From positions 992,001 to 1,056,000 of the forward strand of contig NZ_CP064782.1 in assembly GCF_018905915.1 (NCBI RefSeq): a stretch of 64,000 nt of DNA, written 5' to 3'. Under the pieces are notes generated by a model. The model did not search any database. It saw nothing but the letters and a program-made list of their open reading frames with translations, and was not told the DNA's origin. Below are positions 48,729 to 58,788 of this stretch, one piece after another; the first letter of the stretch is position 1; every line of letters starts with the position of its first letter. Made by a program: the position numbers and the translations under genes. The stretch comes from Azospira inquinata (GTDB lineage: Bacteria; Pseudomonadota; Gammaproteobacteria; Burkholderiales; Rhodocyclaceae).

Positions 48729-49400
48729 ATGTCCGCTCCCCACGCTGCTCCGGTCTGGATCTTCGATCTGGACGATACCCTGCACAACGCCAGCGCCCAC
48801 ATTTTTCCCCATATCAACCGGGCCATGACGGCGTTTATGGTGGAGCGGCTGAACCTGTCGGAAAGCGCCGCTTCCCAGCTACGCCAGCACTACTGGCAAC
48901 GCTACGGCGCCACCCTGCTGGGGCTGATGCGGCATCACCACATCGCCCCGGAGGATTTTCTCCACCATACCCACCAGTTCCCGGACCTGAAGTCCATGCT
49001 GGTGCTGGAGCGGGGCCTCAAAGCCATGCTCCAGCATCTGCCCGGGCGCAAGCTGCTGTTTTCCAACGGCCCCTGGCAGTATTCCCAGGCCGTGCTCAGC
49101 CTCACCGGCCTGCGGGAACAGTTCGCCGCCGTCTATTCCGTGGAACGGGTGCGTTTCCATCCCAAGCCCGACACCCGGGGCTTCCGCTACCTGCTCCAGG
49201 CCGAAGGCTTGCGGCCGGAACGCTGCGTCATGGTGGAAGACAGTCTGGCCAACTTGGCCACGGCCAAGCGCCTGGGCATGAAGACGGTCTGGATCAGCCG
49301 CAGCACCCGCCGCCCGCCCTGGGTGGATTTGCGCCTGCCTTCCGTCCTGGCCCTGCCCCGGCACTACGCCCGCTTCCGTCCCCAGCCGCTACAGCCATAA
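48729..49400 (+). CDS. HAD-family pyrimidine 5'-nucleotidase
   Basis: 223 residues. Motif I is IFDLDDTLHNASAHIFPHIN with Asp13 and Asp15; LLFSNGP gives motif II and VEDSLANLATAKRLGMKTVW motifs III/IV. The DxDxTLHN variant and the helical cap are typical of SDT1/YjjG-type pyrimidine nucleotidases commonly found next to argB in betaproteobacteria. Substrate is inferred from the family. It is convergent with hemB across a shared terminator. Confidence 0.85.
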   Translation: MSAPHAAPVWIFDLDDTLHNASAHIFPHINRAMTAFMVERLNLSESAASQLRQHYWQRYGATLLGLMRHHHIAPEDFLHHTHQFPDLKSMLVLERGLKAMLQHLPGRKLLFSNGPWQYSQAVLSLTGLREQFAAVYSVERVRFHPKPDTRGFRYLLQAEGLRPERCVMVEDSLANLATAKRLGMKTVWISRSTRRPPWVDLRLPSVLALPRHYARFRPQPLQP

Positions 49401-49427
49401 AAAAAAGGGGCCCCAGCCCCTTTTTTT
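49398..49427. terminator. Bidirectional terminator between the HAD gene and hemB
   Basis: A8-GGGG, CCCCAG-type loop, CCCC-T7; serves both convergent genes. Confidence 0.85.
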
Positions 49428-49441
49428 GGAAACAACGCCCC

Positions 49442-50458
<1,017 letters not shown>

Positions 50459-50537
50459 TCACGATTCCTTTTATGGAAAAACGGACGGGTGCCCCCAAGA
50501 GCAAAACTCAAGGGCGAAAAATTATTAGCTCCGTCCG

Positions 50538-50565
50538 GGAACTTTTCCCCCGGCTCCCCATCTCA
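50538..50565 (+). promoter_or_regulatory. Sigma-E-like (ECF) promoter upstream of the small RNA candidate
   Basis: GGAACTT (50538-50544), 16 bases, TCTCA (50561-50565). The -35 element matches the Escherichia sigma-E consensus exactly and the -10 approximately. The start point would be about 50571, where the first hairpin begins. No good sigma-70 boxes are seen in the same place. Confidence 0.5.
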
Positions 50566-50570
50566 CCACA

Positions 50571-50669
50571 AGATGGTTTACACCGTCTCCCGCTTTACCT
50601 CCCTGAGCGGGTGCCTTAATCACCTTAAGGCATTTTGCCCCCGGTTACCCCTTTGCCGGGGGCTTTTTT
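50571..50669 (+). ncRNA. Candidate small RNA: four consecutive hairpins with C-rich loops
   Basis: About 99 nt, almost wholly hairpins: HP0 AGATGGT/ACCGTCT (50571-50588, one G-U pair); HP1 CCCGCT/AGCGGG (50589-50611) with loop TTACCTCCCTG; HP2 TGCCTTAA/TTAAGGCA (50612-50632) with loop TCACC; HP3 GCCCCCGG/CCGGGGGC (50637-50663) with loop TTACCCCTTTG, then T6. The loops of HP1 and HP3 share TTACC and are anti-Shine-Dalgarno-like. HP3 with its T-run is a terminator only in the plus direction, though no plus-strand protein gene ends here. The last hairpin overlaps the antisense end of engB. Confidence 0.65.
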
Positions 50670-51388
50670 ATTTGTCCCCTCTGTACCACCGCCCGTTTGC
50701 CACCAGGCGCATGGCGGGAATTGCGTTTGGCGCCGGCAGCGCTCCGGGCCGAACGAATCGGCCGGGGCGCCGGGGCGGGTTTCGCCTCGGGGATCTCCAT
50801 GCCCAGCCACTGGGCGATCAGGGCTTCCGCCTCCTCCACCCCCAGCTTTTTCAGGCTGGAAAAAAGCTGCACCGTACACCGTTCCCCCAGGGACGCCAAG
50901 GCCTGGCGGACCTGACGCAGGGCCAGGGTCTGCTCCTGCCGGGTCAGCTTATCCGCCTTGGACAGGAGAATATGGATGGGCTTGCCAGTGGCGCCAAACC
51001 AGTCAATCAAATGCTGGTCCAGGTCGGTAAGGGGATGGCGGCTATCCATAATGAGCACCAGGCCCACTAGGGGCGCCCGCTCTTGCAGATAGGGGCCGAG
51101 GAGGTTTTCCCACTGGCTGCGGATTTCTTCCGGGGCCTTGGCGTAACCATAGCCGGGCAAGTCCACCAGATATTTGCCTTCGGCCAGGGTGAAATAATTG
51201 AGGTTCTGGGTCCGCCCCGGGGTCTTGGAGACAAAGGCCAGCCGGGTCTGATTGGCCAGGGTATTGATAGCCGAAGACTTGCCCGCATTGGAGCGTCCGG
51301 CAAAGGCCACCTCGCCGGTGGCGTCACCCGGCACATCCCGTAATTGGGCCACCGTGGTGAAAAATTGCGCTTTCTGAAACAACGCCAT
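50645..51388 (-). CDS. engB: Ribosome-biogenesis GTPase YihA/EngB
   Basis: 247 residues from ATG 51388. G1 GRSNAGKSS (31-39), G3 region DLPGYGYA (from 76), G4 LSKADKL. The family ends near residue 200; this protein has an extra basic Pro/Arg/Lys-rich tail of about 45 residues (PAPAPRPIRSARSAAG...KKPPAKG), probably flexible and RNA-binding. EngB helps 50S assembly and is essential in many bacteria. The stop lies inside the terminator hairpin of the plus-strand small RNA candidate. Confidence 0.93.
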   Translation of the reverse strand: MALFQKAQFFTTVAQLRDVPGDATGEVAFAGRSNAGKSSAINTLANQTRLAFVSKTPGRTQNLNYFTLAEGKYLVDLPGYGYAKAPEEIRSQWENLLGPYLQERAPLVGLVLIMDSRHPLTDLDQHLIDWFGATGKPIHILLSKADKLTRQEQTLALRQVRQALASLGERCTVQLFSSLKKLGVEEAEALIAQWLGMEIPEAKPAPAPRPIRSARSAAGAKRNSRHAPGGKRAVVQRGQIKKPPAKG

Positions 51389-51552
51389 GGCGCGGCTCCC
51401 TCCCTTTCCTGCCTCGCTCACGAGGTTCAAAGTGTTATAGAATAACAGGATTTGCTAGGTTAATTTCCCTAGCCCCTGGTTTCCCAAGCTCGCAGGCCGG
51501 CCCGGTGGCCTGATCAGGCTCAAGATTTTTGAATCCTTAGAAGGAGTTGGAC

Positions 51553-52191
51553 ATGATTCGTACCACGGCACTGGCGCTCCTGCTCGCCGCCAGTTTCACC
51601 GCCTCCGCCGCTGACCCGGTCAAACCCAAAGCCGACCCCGCCAAGGGGCAGCCCATTGCCGCCAGCGTCTGTGTTGCCTGCCACGGCGCCGATGGCAACA
51701 GCCCGGTTCCCGTGAACCCCAATCTGGCCGGTCAAATCCCTGACTACATCTACAAGCAACTGACCAACTTCAAGGCCGGTGCGGACGGTAAGCCCCCGGT
51801 GCGTAACAACGCCACCATGAACGGCATGGTAGCCGCCCTGTCCGATGACGACATGCGCAATCTGGCCGCCTACTTCTCCCAACAAAAACTCCATCCGGAC
51901 GTAGCCAAGGATCCCAAGCTGGTGGCGGAAGGCCAAAAGCTGTGGCGCGGTGGTGACGTGAACCGGGGTATCCCCGCCTGTGCCGGTTGCCACGGCCCCG
52001 CCGGTACCGGTCTGCCCGCCATGTTCCCCCGTCTGGCCGGTCAACATCCGGACTACACCACGGCCCAGTTGAAGGCCTTCCGTAACGGGGACCGGGCCAA
52101 CGACCCGAGCAAGATGATGCAGACCATTGCCGCCAAACTGAGCGACAAGGACATCGCCGCCCTGGCCGATTACGCTGCCGGCCTGCGCTGA
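51553..52191 (+). CDS. Di-heme cytochrome c4
   Basis: 212 residues from ATG 51553 with AAGGAG six bases upstream. A signal peptide ends near residue 20 (TASAA, then DPV). Two heme sites, Cys40-V-A-Cys43-His44 and Cys143-A-G-Cys146-His147, in two homologous cytochrome c domains with the PNLAGQIPDYIYKQL and PRLAGQHPDYTTAQL repeats. Cytochrome c4 passes electrons to terminal oxidases in the periplasm. It is divergent from engB, the usual order in betaproteobacteria. Confidence 0.95.
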   Translation: MIRTTALALLLAASFTASAADPVKPKADPAKGQPIAASVCVACHGADGNSPVPVNPNLAGQIPDYIYKQLTNFKAGADGKPPVRNNATMNGMVAALSDDDMRNLAAYFSQQKLHPDVAKDPKLVAEGQKLWRGGDVNRGIPACAGCHGPAGTGLPAMFPRLAGQHPDYTTAQLKAFRNGDRANDPSKMMQTIAAKLSDKDIAALADYAAGLR

Positions 52192-52207
52192 GCTTTACGC
52201 TTCCCCC

Positions 52208-52238
52208 AAAAAAGGCGGTCAATGACCGCCTTTTTTAT
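52208..52238 (+). terminator. Terminator after cytochrome c4
   Basis: A6-GGCGGTC, AAT loop, GACCGCC-T6. Starts 17 bases after the stop codon. Confidence 0.92.
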
Positions 52239-52333
52239 TGCCGCTTTTCCACCCAGCTATTCGCGCACTGCCCGAGGCTAAATACCACTGCCCCAGGCAA
52301 AACCAGGCGCTTCTGGGGGAGCAACGCCCCCGT

Positions 52334-53245
52334 TTATTTGCCTTGAGGTTGAAAGCGGATGATGGCCCGGCCATCGGCGGTCTGCTTGGGGACGCCCTTC
52401 CAGGCGTGACCAAAGAGGATTTCCACGGTGGCGGGCAGTCGCCCCTCCCGACGCAAGGCCTCATAGCCCGCGGCGACCTGGGCCCACCATTGGCGCCCGC
52501 CCAATCCCTGGCGATGGCCCGGGGCGGCGCAGGCGTTGCCACCAAAACGGCACTCCCGAATCAGGGTAGCGAAATCCCCATAGGTGAGGGTCAGCATTTC
52601 CATGTCCATGACAGGATCGGCAAATCCGGCGGTCACCAGCATGTCTCCCCAATCGTGCATATCCAGGAAACTCTGGGTATGCACGTCCCCATCGGGAAAC
52701 ACGGAACGTAACTCCTTCAGAGTATCCGGTCCCAGGGTGGAGAACATGAGCAGGCCATCCACCGCCAGCACCCGGTGCATTTCTGCCAGGGCAGCCCGGG
52801 GATCGTCCAGCCAGTGGAGCATTTGATTGGACCAGACGAAATCTATCTGGTCGGAAGCCAGGGGCAGAGTCTCAGCCCGGCCGCTCACCAGGACGGTAGA
52901 AGGAGTGGATTGGCGGCCCAGCAGCCGCCGCAGGTAGGACGGGGCCCGGCAATGGGGACGGGCTGCCGCCACCATAGCGGGCGCCCCATCCAGGCCCATC
53001 AGGAGGGAGGCCTGGGGAAAACGAGCTTTGAGGTGGGGTAGGAAGGCCCCGGCGCCGCAGCCCAGGTCCAGAATGCGCTGGGGCTCCAGACGCAAATACT
53101 CCAGCCTTTCCCCCATGCGCTGCTGCACTTCCTGATCCAGGAAGCTGGAGAATTCCCCGGCCGCCGCCGCCCGGTCAAAGCGGCGGCGCACCAGGGCCCG
53201 GCTGCTAGCCGGAGGCGCCCCAAGGGAAAGCTCCGAGGAACTCAA
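52334..53245 (-). CDS. bioC: Malonyl-ACP O-methyltransferase BioC
   Basis: 303 residues. SAM-binding motif [12 protein letters not shown] (about 58-68), a post-motif loop [22 protein letters not shown] that is diagnostic for BioC, and [13 protein letters not shown]. It methylates malonyl-ACP so that fatty-acid synthase can build pimeloyl-ACP for biotin. Translation is coupled to bioB (4-base overlap). Confidence 0.93.
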   Translation of the reverse strand: MSSSELSLGAPPASSRALVRRRFDRAAAAGEFSSFLDQEVQQRMGERLEYLRLEPQRILDLGCGAGAFLPHLKARFPQASLLMGLDGAPAMVAAARPHCRAPSYLRRLLGRQSTPSTVLVSGRAETLPLASDQIDFVWSNQMLHWLDDPRAALAEMHRVLAVDGLLMFSTLGPDTLKELRSVFPDGDVHTQSFLDMHDWGDMLVTAGFADPVMDMEMLTLTYGDFATLIRECRFGGNACAAPGHRQGLGGRQWWAQVAAGYEALRREGRLPATVEILFGHAWKGVPKQTADGRAIIRFQPQGK

Positions 53246-54231
53246 ACCGCTTTCAGGCCCAGTTTGGCAAAGAGGGCGTCGTCCTGGCCGAACTCCCCGT
53301 TAGGGGTGGTCAGCAGGGCTTCCCCGTAAAAAATGGAATTGGCACCGGCCAGGAAGCAAAGGGCCTGCTGCTCTTCCGACATCTGGGCCCGACCGGCGGA
53401 AAGCCGCACGTAGGAAGCAGGCATGGTGATCCGAGCGGCGGCGATGGTACGCACAAATTCAATGCCGTCCACCGGCTTGGCGTTTTCCATGGGGGTCCCC
53501 GCAATGGGCACCAGATTGTTGATGGGCACGGATTCGGGGGCCGGGTCCAGGTTGGCCAGTTGGGAAATCAGAGCCGCCCGATTACGCCGGCTTTCCCCCA
53601 TGCCAATGATGCCGCCGGAGCAAATGTGGATACCCGCGTCCCGCACGTGGTGCAGAGTGTCCAAACGGTCTTCCTGGGTATGGCTGCGGATGACCTGGCC
53701 GTAAAAATCCTTGTCCGTATCCAGATTGTGGTTGTAGTAATCCAGGCCGGCTTCCTTGAGGCGGGAGGCCTGTTCTTCCTTCAACATCCCCAGGGTAACG
53801 CAGGTTTCCAGACCCAGGGCCTTCACGGCGCTGATCATTTCCGCCACCTGATCCAGGTCTTTGTCCTTGGGGCTACGCCAGGCGGCCCCCATACAGAAGC
53901 GGGAAGAGCCGTTGGCCTTGGCTACCTTGGCTGCCGCCACCACTTCATCCACGCTCATCAGCTTTTCCCGTTCCAGGCCCGTATCGTGGCGAGCAGACTG
54001 GGAACAGTAGCCGCAGTCCTCGGAACAACCACCGGTCTTCACGGACAGCAGGGTAGAACGTTGGATGGCGTTGGCGTCGAAATGCTGCCGATGCACCTGC
54101 TGGGCCCGGTAGATCAGGTCCATGAAGGGCAATTCATACAGGGCCAGCACTTCCTCTACCGTCCAAGCCTTGGCCGGCTGGGGAGAGGGGGCAGATGGGG
54201 ACACAGAGGCGGGAGTGACAACAGCATTCAT
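53242..54231 (-). CDS. bioB: Biotin synthase BioB
   Basis: 329 residues from ATG 54231. Radical-SAM cluster Cys69/Cys73/Cys76 in [13 protein letters not shown]; further BioB patterns include [26 protein letters not shown] and [16 protein letters not shown] GGIIGMGES. It inserts sulfur into dethiobiotin using a second [2Fe-2S] cluster. bioB is transcribed first, then bioC. A promoter-like pair and a palindrome lie upstream. Confidence 0.96.
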   Translation of the reverse strand: MNAVVTPASVSPSAPSPQPAKAWTVEEVLALYELPFMDLIYRAQQVHRQHFDANAIQRSTLLSVKTGGCSEDCGYCSQSARHDTGLEREKLMSVDEVVAAAKVAKANGSSRFCMGAAWRSPKDKDLDQVAEMISAVKALGLETCVTLGMLKEEQASRLKEAGLDYYNHNLDTDKDFYGQVIRSHTQEDRLDTLHHVRDAGIHICSGGIIGMGESRRNRAALISQLANLDPAPESVPINNLVPIAGTPMENAKPVDGIEFVRTIAAARITMPASYVRLSAGRAQMSEEQQALCFLAGANSIFYGEALLTTPNGEFGQDDALFAKLGLKAV

Positions 54232-54263
54232 GGCAGAATCCTTACGAAAAACCCTACTGGCTT

Positions 54264-54281
54264 CCATACTACTCAGTATGG
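54264..54281. promoter_or_regulatory. Palindrome (candidate operator) in the bioB leader
   Basis: CCATACT-ACTC-AGTATGG, a perfect 7-base inverted repeat located just downstream of the predicted bioB promoter. It could be an operator for a biotin-responsive regulator or a hairpin in the mRNA leader. It does not resemble the BioR box or the Escherichia BirA operator. Confidence 0.5.
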
Positions 54282-54294
54282 ACGGTAATTATGA

Positions 54295-54323
54295 ATAATC
54301 GGATATGGGAGGCTAAATGTCAA
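54295..54323 (-). promoter_or_regulatory. Candidate bioBC promoter
   Basis: On the minus strand TTGACA (54318-54323), 17 bases, GATTAT (54295-54300). The -35 box lies inside the first codons of comF on the other strand. Confidence 0.6.
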
Positions 54324-55039
54324 TTTTAGCTCAGATATCTCATAGGCTTAGGGACTTGGGTGAGGACCTGACCCAATTGCTGCTCCCCGGCACCTGCCTG
54401 CTGTGCGGCAATGCCACGGCCCAGCCCCTGATCTGCCCAGGCTGCGAGGTGGATCTACCGGGTTTAGGGAGCGATCTTTGCCCGGCTTGCGGCCTGCCCT
54501 CCCCCGGTGCCCAGATTTGCCTCCATTGCCGCCGCCAGCCCCCAGCTTTCGATGGCGTTACCGCCCTGTGGCCTTACGACTTCCCTGCCGACCGGCTCAT
54601 CCAGGCCCTGAAATACGGTCACCAACTGGCCGTGGGCGGCTACGTGGCACGGCGGCTGGCCCAGCGCCTGGAAGGGCCCCACTGGGACGGGATACTGGCC
54701 GTCCCCCTCCATCCGGACCGGCTGAGTCAGCGAGGCTTCAATCAAAGCATGGAAATCGCCAGACCCCTGGCGAGGCGCCTGGGCCTCCCCCTGCTACGGC
54801 AGGTTTGTGTGCGGGCCGTGGACACCCGGCCCCAGGCCGCGCTTCCCCACCGGCAGCGGGCCAAGAATATCCGCAATGCCTTTCTTTGCCACCAGGATTT
54901 GACGGGCCGACACTTACTGGTGGTGGATGACGTACTCACCACCGGGGCCACCCTCAATGAACTGGCCCGGATTCTGAAAATCCACGGGGCCGCCACGGTC
55001 CATGTGGCCGTGGCCTGCCGCACCCTGCCCCACCATTAG
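54317..55039 (+). CDS. comF: ComF-family phosphoribosyltransferase-like protein
   Basis: 240 residues. An N-terminal zinc region with four CxxC pairs (Cys27/30, 40/43, 55/58, 68/71) and a C-terminal PRTase fold with LLVVDDVLTTGATLNEL, the PRPP-binding loop. ComF is needed for DNA uptake in competent bacteria, where it acts with PriA. The gene is divergent from bioB and convergent with the MSHA gene cluster (8 bases between stops). Confidence 0.9.
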   Translation: MSILAQISHRLRDLGEDLTQLLLPGTCLLCGNATAQPLICPGCEVDLPGLGSDLCPACGLPSPGAQICLHCRRQPPAFDGVTALWPYDFPADRLIQALKYGHQLAVGGYVARRLAQRLEGPHWDGILAVPLHPDRLSQRGFNQSMEIARPLARRLGLPLLRQVCVRAVDTRPQAALPHRQRAKNIRNAFLCHQDLTGRHLLVVDDVLTTGATLNELARILKIHGAATVHVAVACRTLPHH

Positions 55040-55047
55040 GTGGAAAT

Positions 55048-56208
55048 TCAGCGGCTGTGCTGTTCCGCATAGTTGGCCAGATCCCCGGGCAAGCCCATGG
55101 CCTTGGCCGTGGCAAAAGCCTTTTTGGCCTCTGCCCCGTTACCCTCTGCTTCCAGGGCCATGGCCAGACCGAGCCACCAACGGCCCTCATTGGGGGCAAT
55201 GGAAAGGGCGGCCCGATACTGGTCCGCCGCCTCATGGTGGCGCCCCAGGCGCTGGAGAACCGCGGCGGTCAAGGCGTGGTATTCCACACTGGCCGCCCCC
55301 TGGGAACTCATGCGTTGCAAGGTGCGCCAGGCACCGTCCCCATCCCCTTTTTCCATTTGCAGCCGAGCCAGGGCTAGGCCCCAGGAAAGACGTTCCGGAT
55401 TCTGCTTCAAGCCCTCTTCCAATAAGGCTATCGCCTCCCCAAAGGCCCGCTGATCCACCAGCAGCTTAAGCAACAGCTGCCGGGAAGGGCCGTGGCCCGG
55501 GTTTTCCTTTAACACCGCCCGCAGCACATTGGCCGCCTCACTGCCTCGCCCCTGGCCAACCAGCCCGGCGGCCCGGCGATATTCCTGGTCGCTGTGTTCC
55601 TGGGCGCTCCCCCCCGGCAGACTTTTTTCTATCTTGCCCCGGGGAGCCCCATCCCCCAGGGCCACCCCTTTAGGCTTTTCTCCAGCAGGCAAAGGCATGG
55701 GGCCGCTCTTGGCGGCGGGGACCGGGGGAGTTTCGTTTTTACTAGAGGCCGGGGCCTTGTCCCCCACACCGGCGGCCCGGGGCGCGTTGGTAGCCACGGA
55801 AGGCTTGGCGGGAACCTCCTCCGCCGACCGGACCGGAGCGGCGGGCGGCGGGGAAAGGGTATCGTCCCACTTCAGGATGGGGTCGGCCTCAAGCATGGCG
55901 GTGGATACGGCCGCCGGGGCCGGAACGGGGGGAGTGGCAGAGGCCGCCACAGGCGGGGTGGGGGCACTCCCCACCGGGGCCTTACCGGCGGGCCCGGACA
56001 GGGGCCCGGCCCAGAACGCCCAGGCGGCGACGCCGGCAACCAATACCAGGGCGCCCCCCAAGGCCCCCCACAGGGCCCCGGACATACCGCCGGAAGACGG
56101 GGGAGGCAGATCCGGCAAAGGGCGCACCCCGGGGGGCAAACCACCCCGCTCCTCGGAGGAAGCGTGGCGGGCGTCCAGGTCTTTCAGCATCTGATTAATC
56201 AGGCTCAT
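55048..56208 (-). CDS. mshN: MSHA biogenesis protein MshN-like (TPR)
   Basis: 386 residues. A short cytoplasmic N-terminus MSLINQMLKDLDARHASS is characteristic of MshN/GspA-associated proteins. One membrane helix (about 47-66) and a long Pro/Ala-rich linker (about 70-200) lead to TPR repeats (about 205-386) with EHSDQEYRRAAGLVGQGRG at the start. It is likely a periplasmic scaffold in pilus assembly. It is the last gene of the operon, 6 bases after mshM. Confidence 0.82.
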   Translation of the reverse strand: MSLINQMLKDLDARHASSEERGGLPPGVRPLPDLPPPSSGGMSGALWGALGGALVLVAGVAAWAFWAGPLSGPAGKAPVGSAPTPPVAASATPPVPAPAAVSTAMLEADPILKWDDTLSPPPAAPVRSAEEVPAKPSVATNAPRAAGVGDKAPASSKNETPPVPAAKSGPMPLPAGEKPKGVALGDGAPRGKIEKSLPGGSAQEHSDQEYRRAAGLVGQGRGSEAANVLRAVLKENPGHGPSRQLLLKLLVDQRAFGEAIALLEEGLKQNPERLSWGLALARLQMEKGDGDGAWRTLQRMSSQGAASVEYHALTAAVLQRLGRHHEAADQYRAALSIAPNEGRWWLGLAMALEAEGNGAEAKKAFATAKAMGLPGDLANYAEQHSR

Positions 56209-56214
56209 GATTCC

Positions 56215-57045
56215 CTACCACCAGCGGCCGATGGAACGGGCCCCTTCCGTATCCCGGGCCGCATCCCGCACATGGCGGCGCAGGGCCTGATGACGGCCTT
56301 CTCCGAATACGGACATGAGGGTCTTGTGGCCCAGGATATTGACCAGGCGGGGAATGCCGCCGCTGGCCTGGGCCAGGGCTTTGAGGGCCGCAGGAGAAAA
56401 GGGATTCTGGCCCAGCAGCCCGGCCACTTTAAGACGGTGGGCCACATAGGCGGCCACCTCCGTCCGGCCCAGGGGCTGAATGCGGTAATGGAAGGCAATG
56501 CGCTGACGCAGCTGACGCAGGCCTTCCTGGGCCAGTTTTTCATCCAATTCGGGCTGGCCGAACATGACCCATTGGAGCAGCTTGCGCTTCTGGGTTTCCA
56601 GATTGGACAGGAGACGGAGGGATTCCAGACTGGCCTCGGGCATGGCCTGGGCTTCATCGATGCACACCACGGCCGCCTTACCCGACTTGGCAATATCCAG
56701 CAGGCGCTGGTTGAGGGCCTTGAGCAGGTGATACTGGTCCGCATCCGGGTCCAGATCCGCCTCCAGCTCCTCCCCCACCGCCAGAAGCAGGGTCCGGGGT
56801 TCCAGATCCGGATTGGGCAGGTAGGCCACCTGATACCGATCCCCCATAGCCTGAAGCAGGCGGCGGCAGAGCAGGGTTTTCCCCGTGCCCACCTCCCCGG
56901 TAATCTTGATGAAACCTTCCCCGCTGTTCAGGGCAAAGGCCAAGGTATTCAGCGCTTCCTGGTGGGTGGCAGCGCGAAAGGCAAAGCTGGTATCCGGCGT
57001 CAGGCCGAAGGGCAGTTCCCGGAGACCGAAATACTTCAGGTACAC
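56215..57045 (-). CDS. mshM: MSHA biogenesis ATPase MshM (ExeA-like)
   Basis: 276 residues from GTG 57045, with GAGGTGA upstream. MYLKYFGLRELPFGLTPD at the N-terminus is typical of ExeA/MshM. Walker A GEVGTGKTLL (about 50-60) and Walker B AVVCIDEAQAM are intact, with the arginine finger region GIPRLVNILGHK. ExeA-like ATPases help insert the secretin through peptidoglycan. It has no C-terminal peptidoglycan-binding domain. Confidence 0.9.
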   Translation of the reverse strand: MYLKYFGLRELPFGLTPDTSFAFRAATHQEALNTLAFALNSGEGFIKITGEVGTGKTLLCRRLLQAMGDRYQVAYLPNPDLEPRTLLLAVGEELEADLDPDADQYHLLKALNQRLLDIAKSGKAAVVCIDEAQAMPEASLESLRLLSNLETQKRKLLQWVMFGQPELDEKLAQEGLRQLRQRIAFHYRIQPLGRTEVAAYVAHRLKVAGLLGQNPFSPAALKALAQASGGIPRLVNILGHKTLMSVFGEGRHQALRRHVRDAARDTEGARSIGRWW

Positions 57046-57054
57046 CCGGTCACC

Positions 57055-58788
57055 TCAAGGCTGGCTACGGGGGGGATTCAAATCCTCCAGCCGGCTTTCC
57101 GTGGCTTCCAGATCCCCCTTCCAGTCTTCATCGTCCTGGATCACGGTGGGCTTGATGAGGATCACCAGTTCCCGCTTGCTCAAATTCTTGGAGCGCTGAC
57201 CGAACAGATTGCCCACCACGGGAACGGTGGACACACCGGGCAAGCCACTTCGCGTGTCATCCTGATCCTGCTTCATCAAGCCGCCGATGGCCACAATATT
57301 GCCATCCCGCACCCGAACGATACTGTCCGTCTCGCTCACATCGCTACTGGCCATGGGTAGCTGGTAATTGCCCATGGAGCCCAAATTGATGGTGCGGTTA
57401 TCCTGGGTCACCACCGCAATGGAGGGATGGATGTGCAGGGTAATCATGGAATCGTCGTCGATCTGGGGCGTCACATCCAGGGAAATACCGGAGAAAAAAG
57501 GCTGCAGGGTAATGGACGGAGTGGTCACCGTCCCGCTGCCAGAAGCGGTGGTAGTGCTGCTCACGTTAGTCACGTAGTAATTATCCGTACCCACCTTCAG
57601 CACTGCCTTTTGATTGTTGATGGTAGCGATGCGGGGATTGGACAACACATGAACGGTCCCCTGGGTATCCAGGAAATTAAGCAGGGCGGCAAAATTCCGG
57701 GTTTGTAGGGCTAAACCCGAGAAGCCGCCCCCCAAGGTATTGGTACCGGTGGTCGCCAAAGCGCCCTGGGCCACGGCCACCGTACCATTGGCGGTGGTAG
57801 CCCCAATGGTGGTGCCTGCTGGCCCCAGGGCTGCGTTGTTGCCCGCCACACCGATGGCCACATTAGGGCTGTTGCCCATTTTGAAGGAGCTCCAATTTAC
57901 CCCGGCCTGATAGGAGTCGTTCAGGCGAACGTCCAGGATTTTGGCTTCCAGCATCACCTGGCGTTCGATCACCAGCTGGGTAGCTTTCAGATACTTTTCC
58001 ACCTCCCGCATTTCCGTGGGGAAGGCCTTCACCACGATAACCCCGGACATAGCGTTGAGCACCACGCTGCGACCGTTTTCGTTGCCCACAATGGCCTCCA
58101 GGGAGGTCTTCAGATCCGGCCAGAAATCCGCGTCCTGGGTGGTAAAGACCCGGGCTGCGTCCTGGGCCCGGGTGCCCGCCGGGCTGTTGGGGTCGTTGGT
58201 GGTCTGGGTGCCCGTATTGCTGCCCGTACTGGTACCGCTCCCGGAGGTGCTCCCCGGAGCCACCACGCTGATGGAGCTGGAGGTGACCCGCACGTCGCTG
58301 GTCCCCCGACGCCGCCCGGACAAGTAATTCACCTTGAACACCCGGGTTTGCAGGGTGTTGGGCATGACCGTGATACGGGTACCCTTCACCCGATAATCGT
58401 AGCCGTACAAATCCCGCAGGGAATCCAGGGCTTCTTTCAGGGTGACATTTTTCAGGCTAATGGAAATGGAGCCTTCCACTTCCGGCGGCACCAGCATGCT
58501 GTAACGGGTGCCGGACACCAGGGCCATGAACACCTGGGGCGCAGGGGCGTTGCTGACGGAAAGGTCAAAGCGGGATTCATGCTTGCTGGGGGCCGGCATA
58601 TCCACCTGGATGGGAGGCAGCAGGGCCTGGCTCACCGCATCCACGGAATCCTTCTTGCCCGCGCTGGCAATGGCCCCCTTCATCTCGGACTGAATCTGAT
58701 CGTAGGTGGCCCCCGGGCGCCCGCCAATATTGCTGCAAGCCGCCAGCACCCACGCCAGACCAATTGCCAGATATGCGCTCTTCATCAT
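57055..58788 (-). CDS. mshL: Pilus secretin MshL
   Basis: 577 residues. A lipoprotein signal with lipobox LAACS (Cys18) follows MMKSAYLAIGLAWV. N-terminal secretin_N-type domains (SLKNVTLKEALDSLRDLYGYDY) are followed by a Ser/Thr/Gly-rich linker (about 185-220) and the secretin domain (about 285-545), with LSNPRIATINNQKAVLKVGT and IVRVRDGNIVAIGGL. The C-terminal tail ends ESRLEDLNPPRSQP. It forms the outer-membrane pore. Start overlaps mshK by 4 bases. Confidence 0.95.
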   Translation of the reverse strand: MMKSAYLAIGLAWVLAACSNIGGRPGATYDQIQSEMKGAIASAGKKDSVDAVSQALLPPIQVDMPAPSKHESRFDLSVSNAPAPQVFMALVSGTRYSMLVPPEVEGSISISLKNVTLKEALDSLRDLYGYDYRVKGTRITVMPNTLQTRVFKVNYLSGRRRGTSDVRVTSSSISVVAPGSTSGSGTSTGSNTGTQTTNDPNSPAGTRAQDAARVFTTQDADFWPDLKTSLEAIVGNENGRSVVLNAMSGVIVVKAFPTEMREVEKYLKATQLVIERQVMLEAKILDVRLNDSYQAGVNWSSFKMGNSPNVAIGVAGNNAALGPAGTTIGATTANGTVAVAQGALATTGTNTLGGGFSGLALQTRNFAALLNFLDTQGTVHVLSNPRIATINNQKAVLKVGTDNYYVTNVSSTTTASGSGTVTTPSITLQPFFSGISLDVTPQIDDDSMITLHIHPSIAVVTQDNRTINLGSMGNYQLPMASSDVSETDSIVRVRDGNIVAIGGLMKQDQDDTRSGLPGVSTVPVVGNLFGQRSKNLSKRELVILIKPTVIQDDEDWKGDLEATESRLEDLNPPRSQP

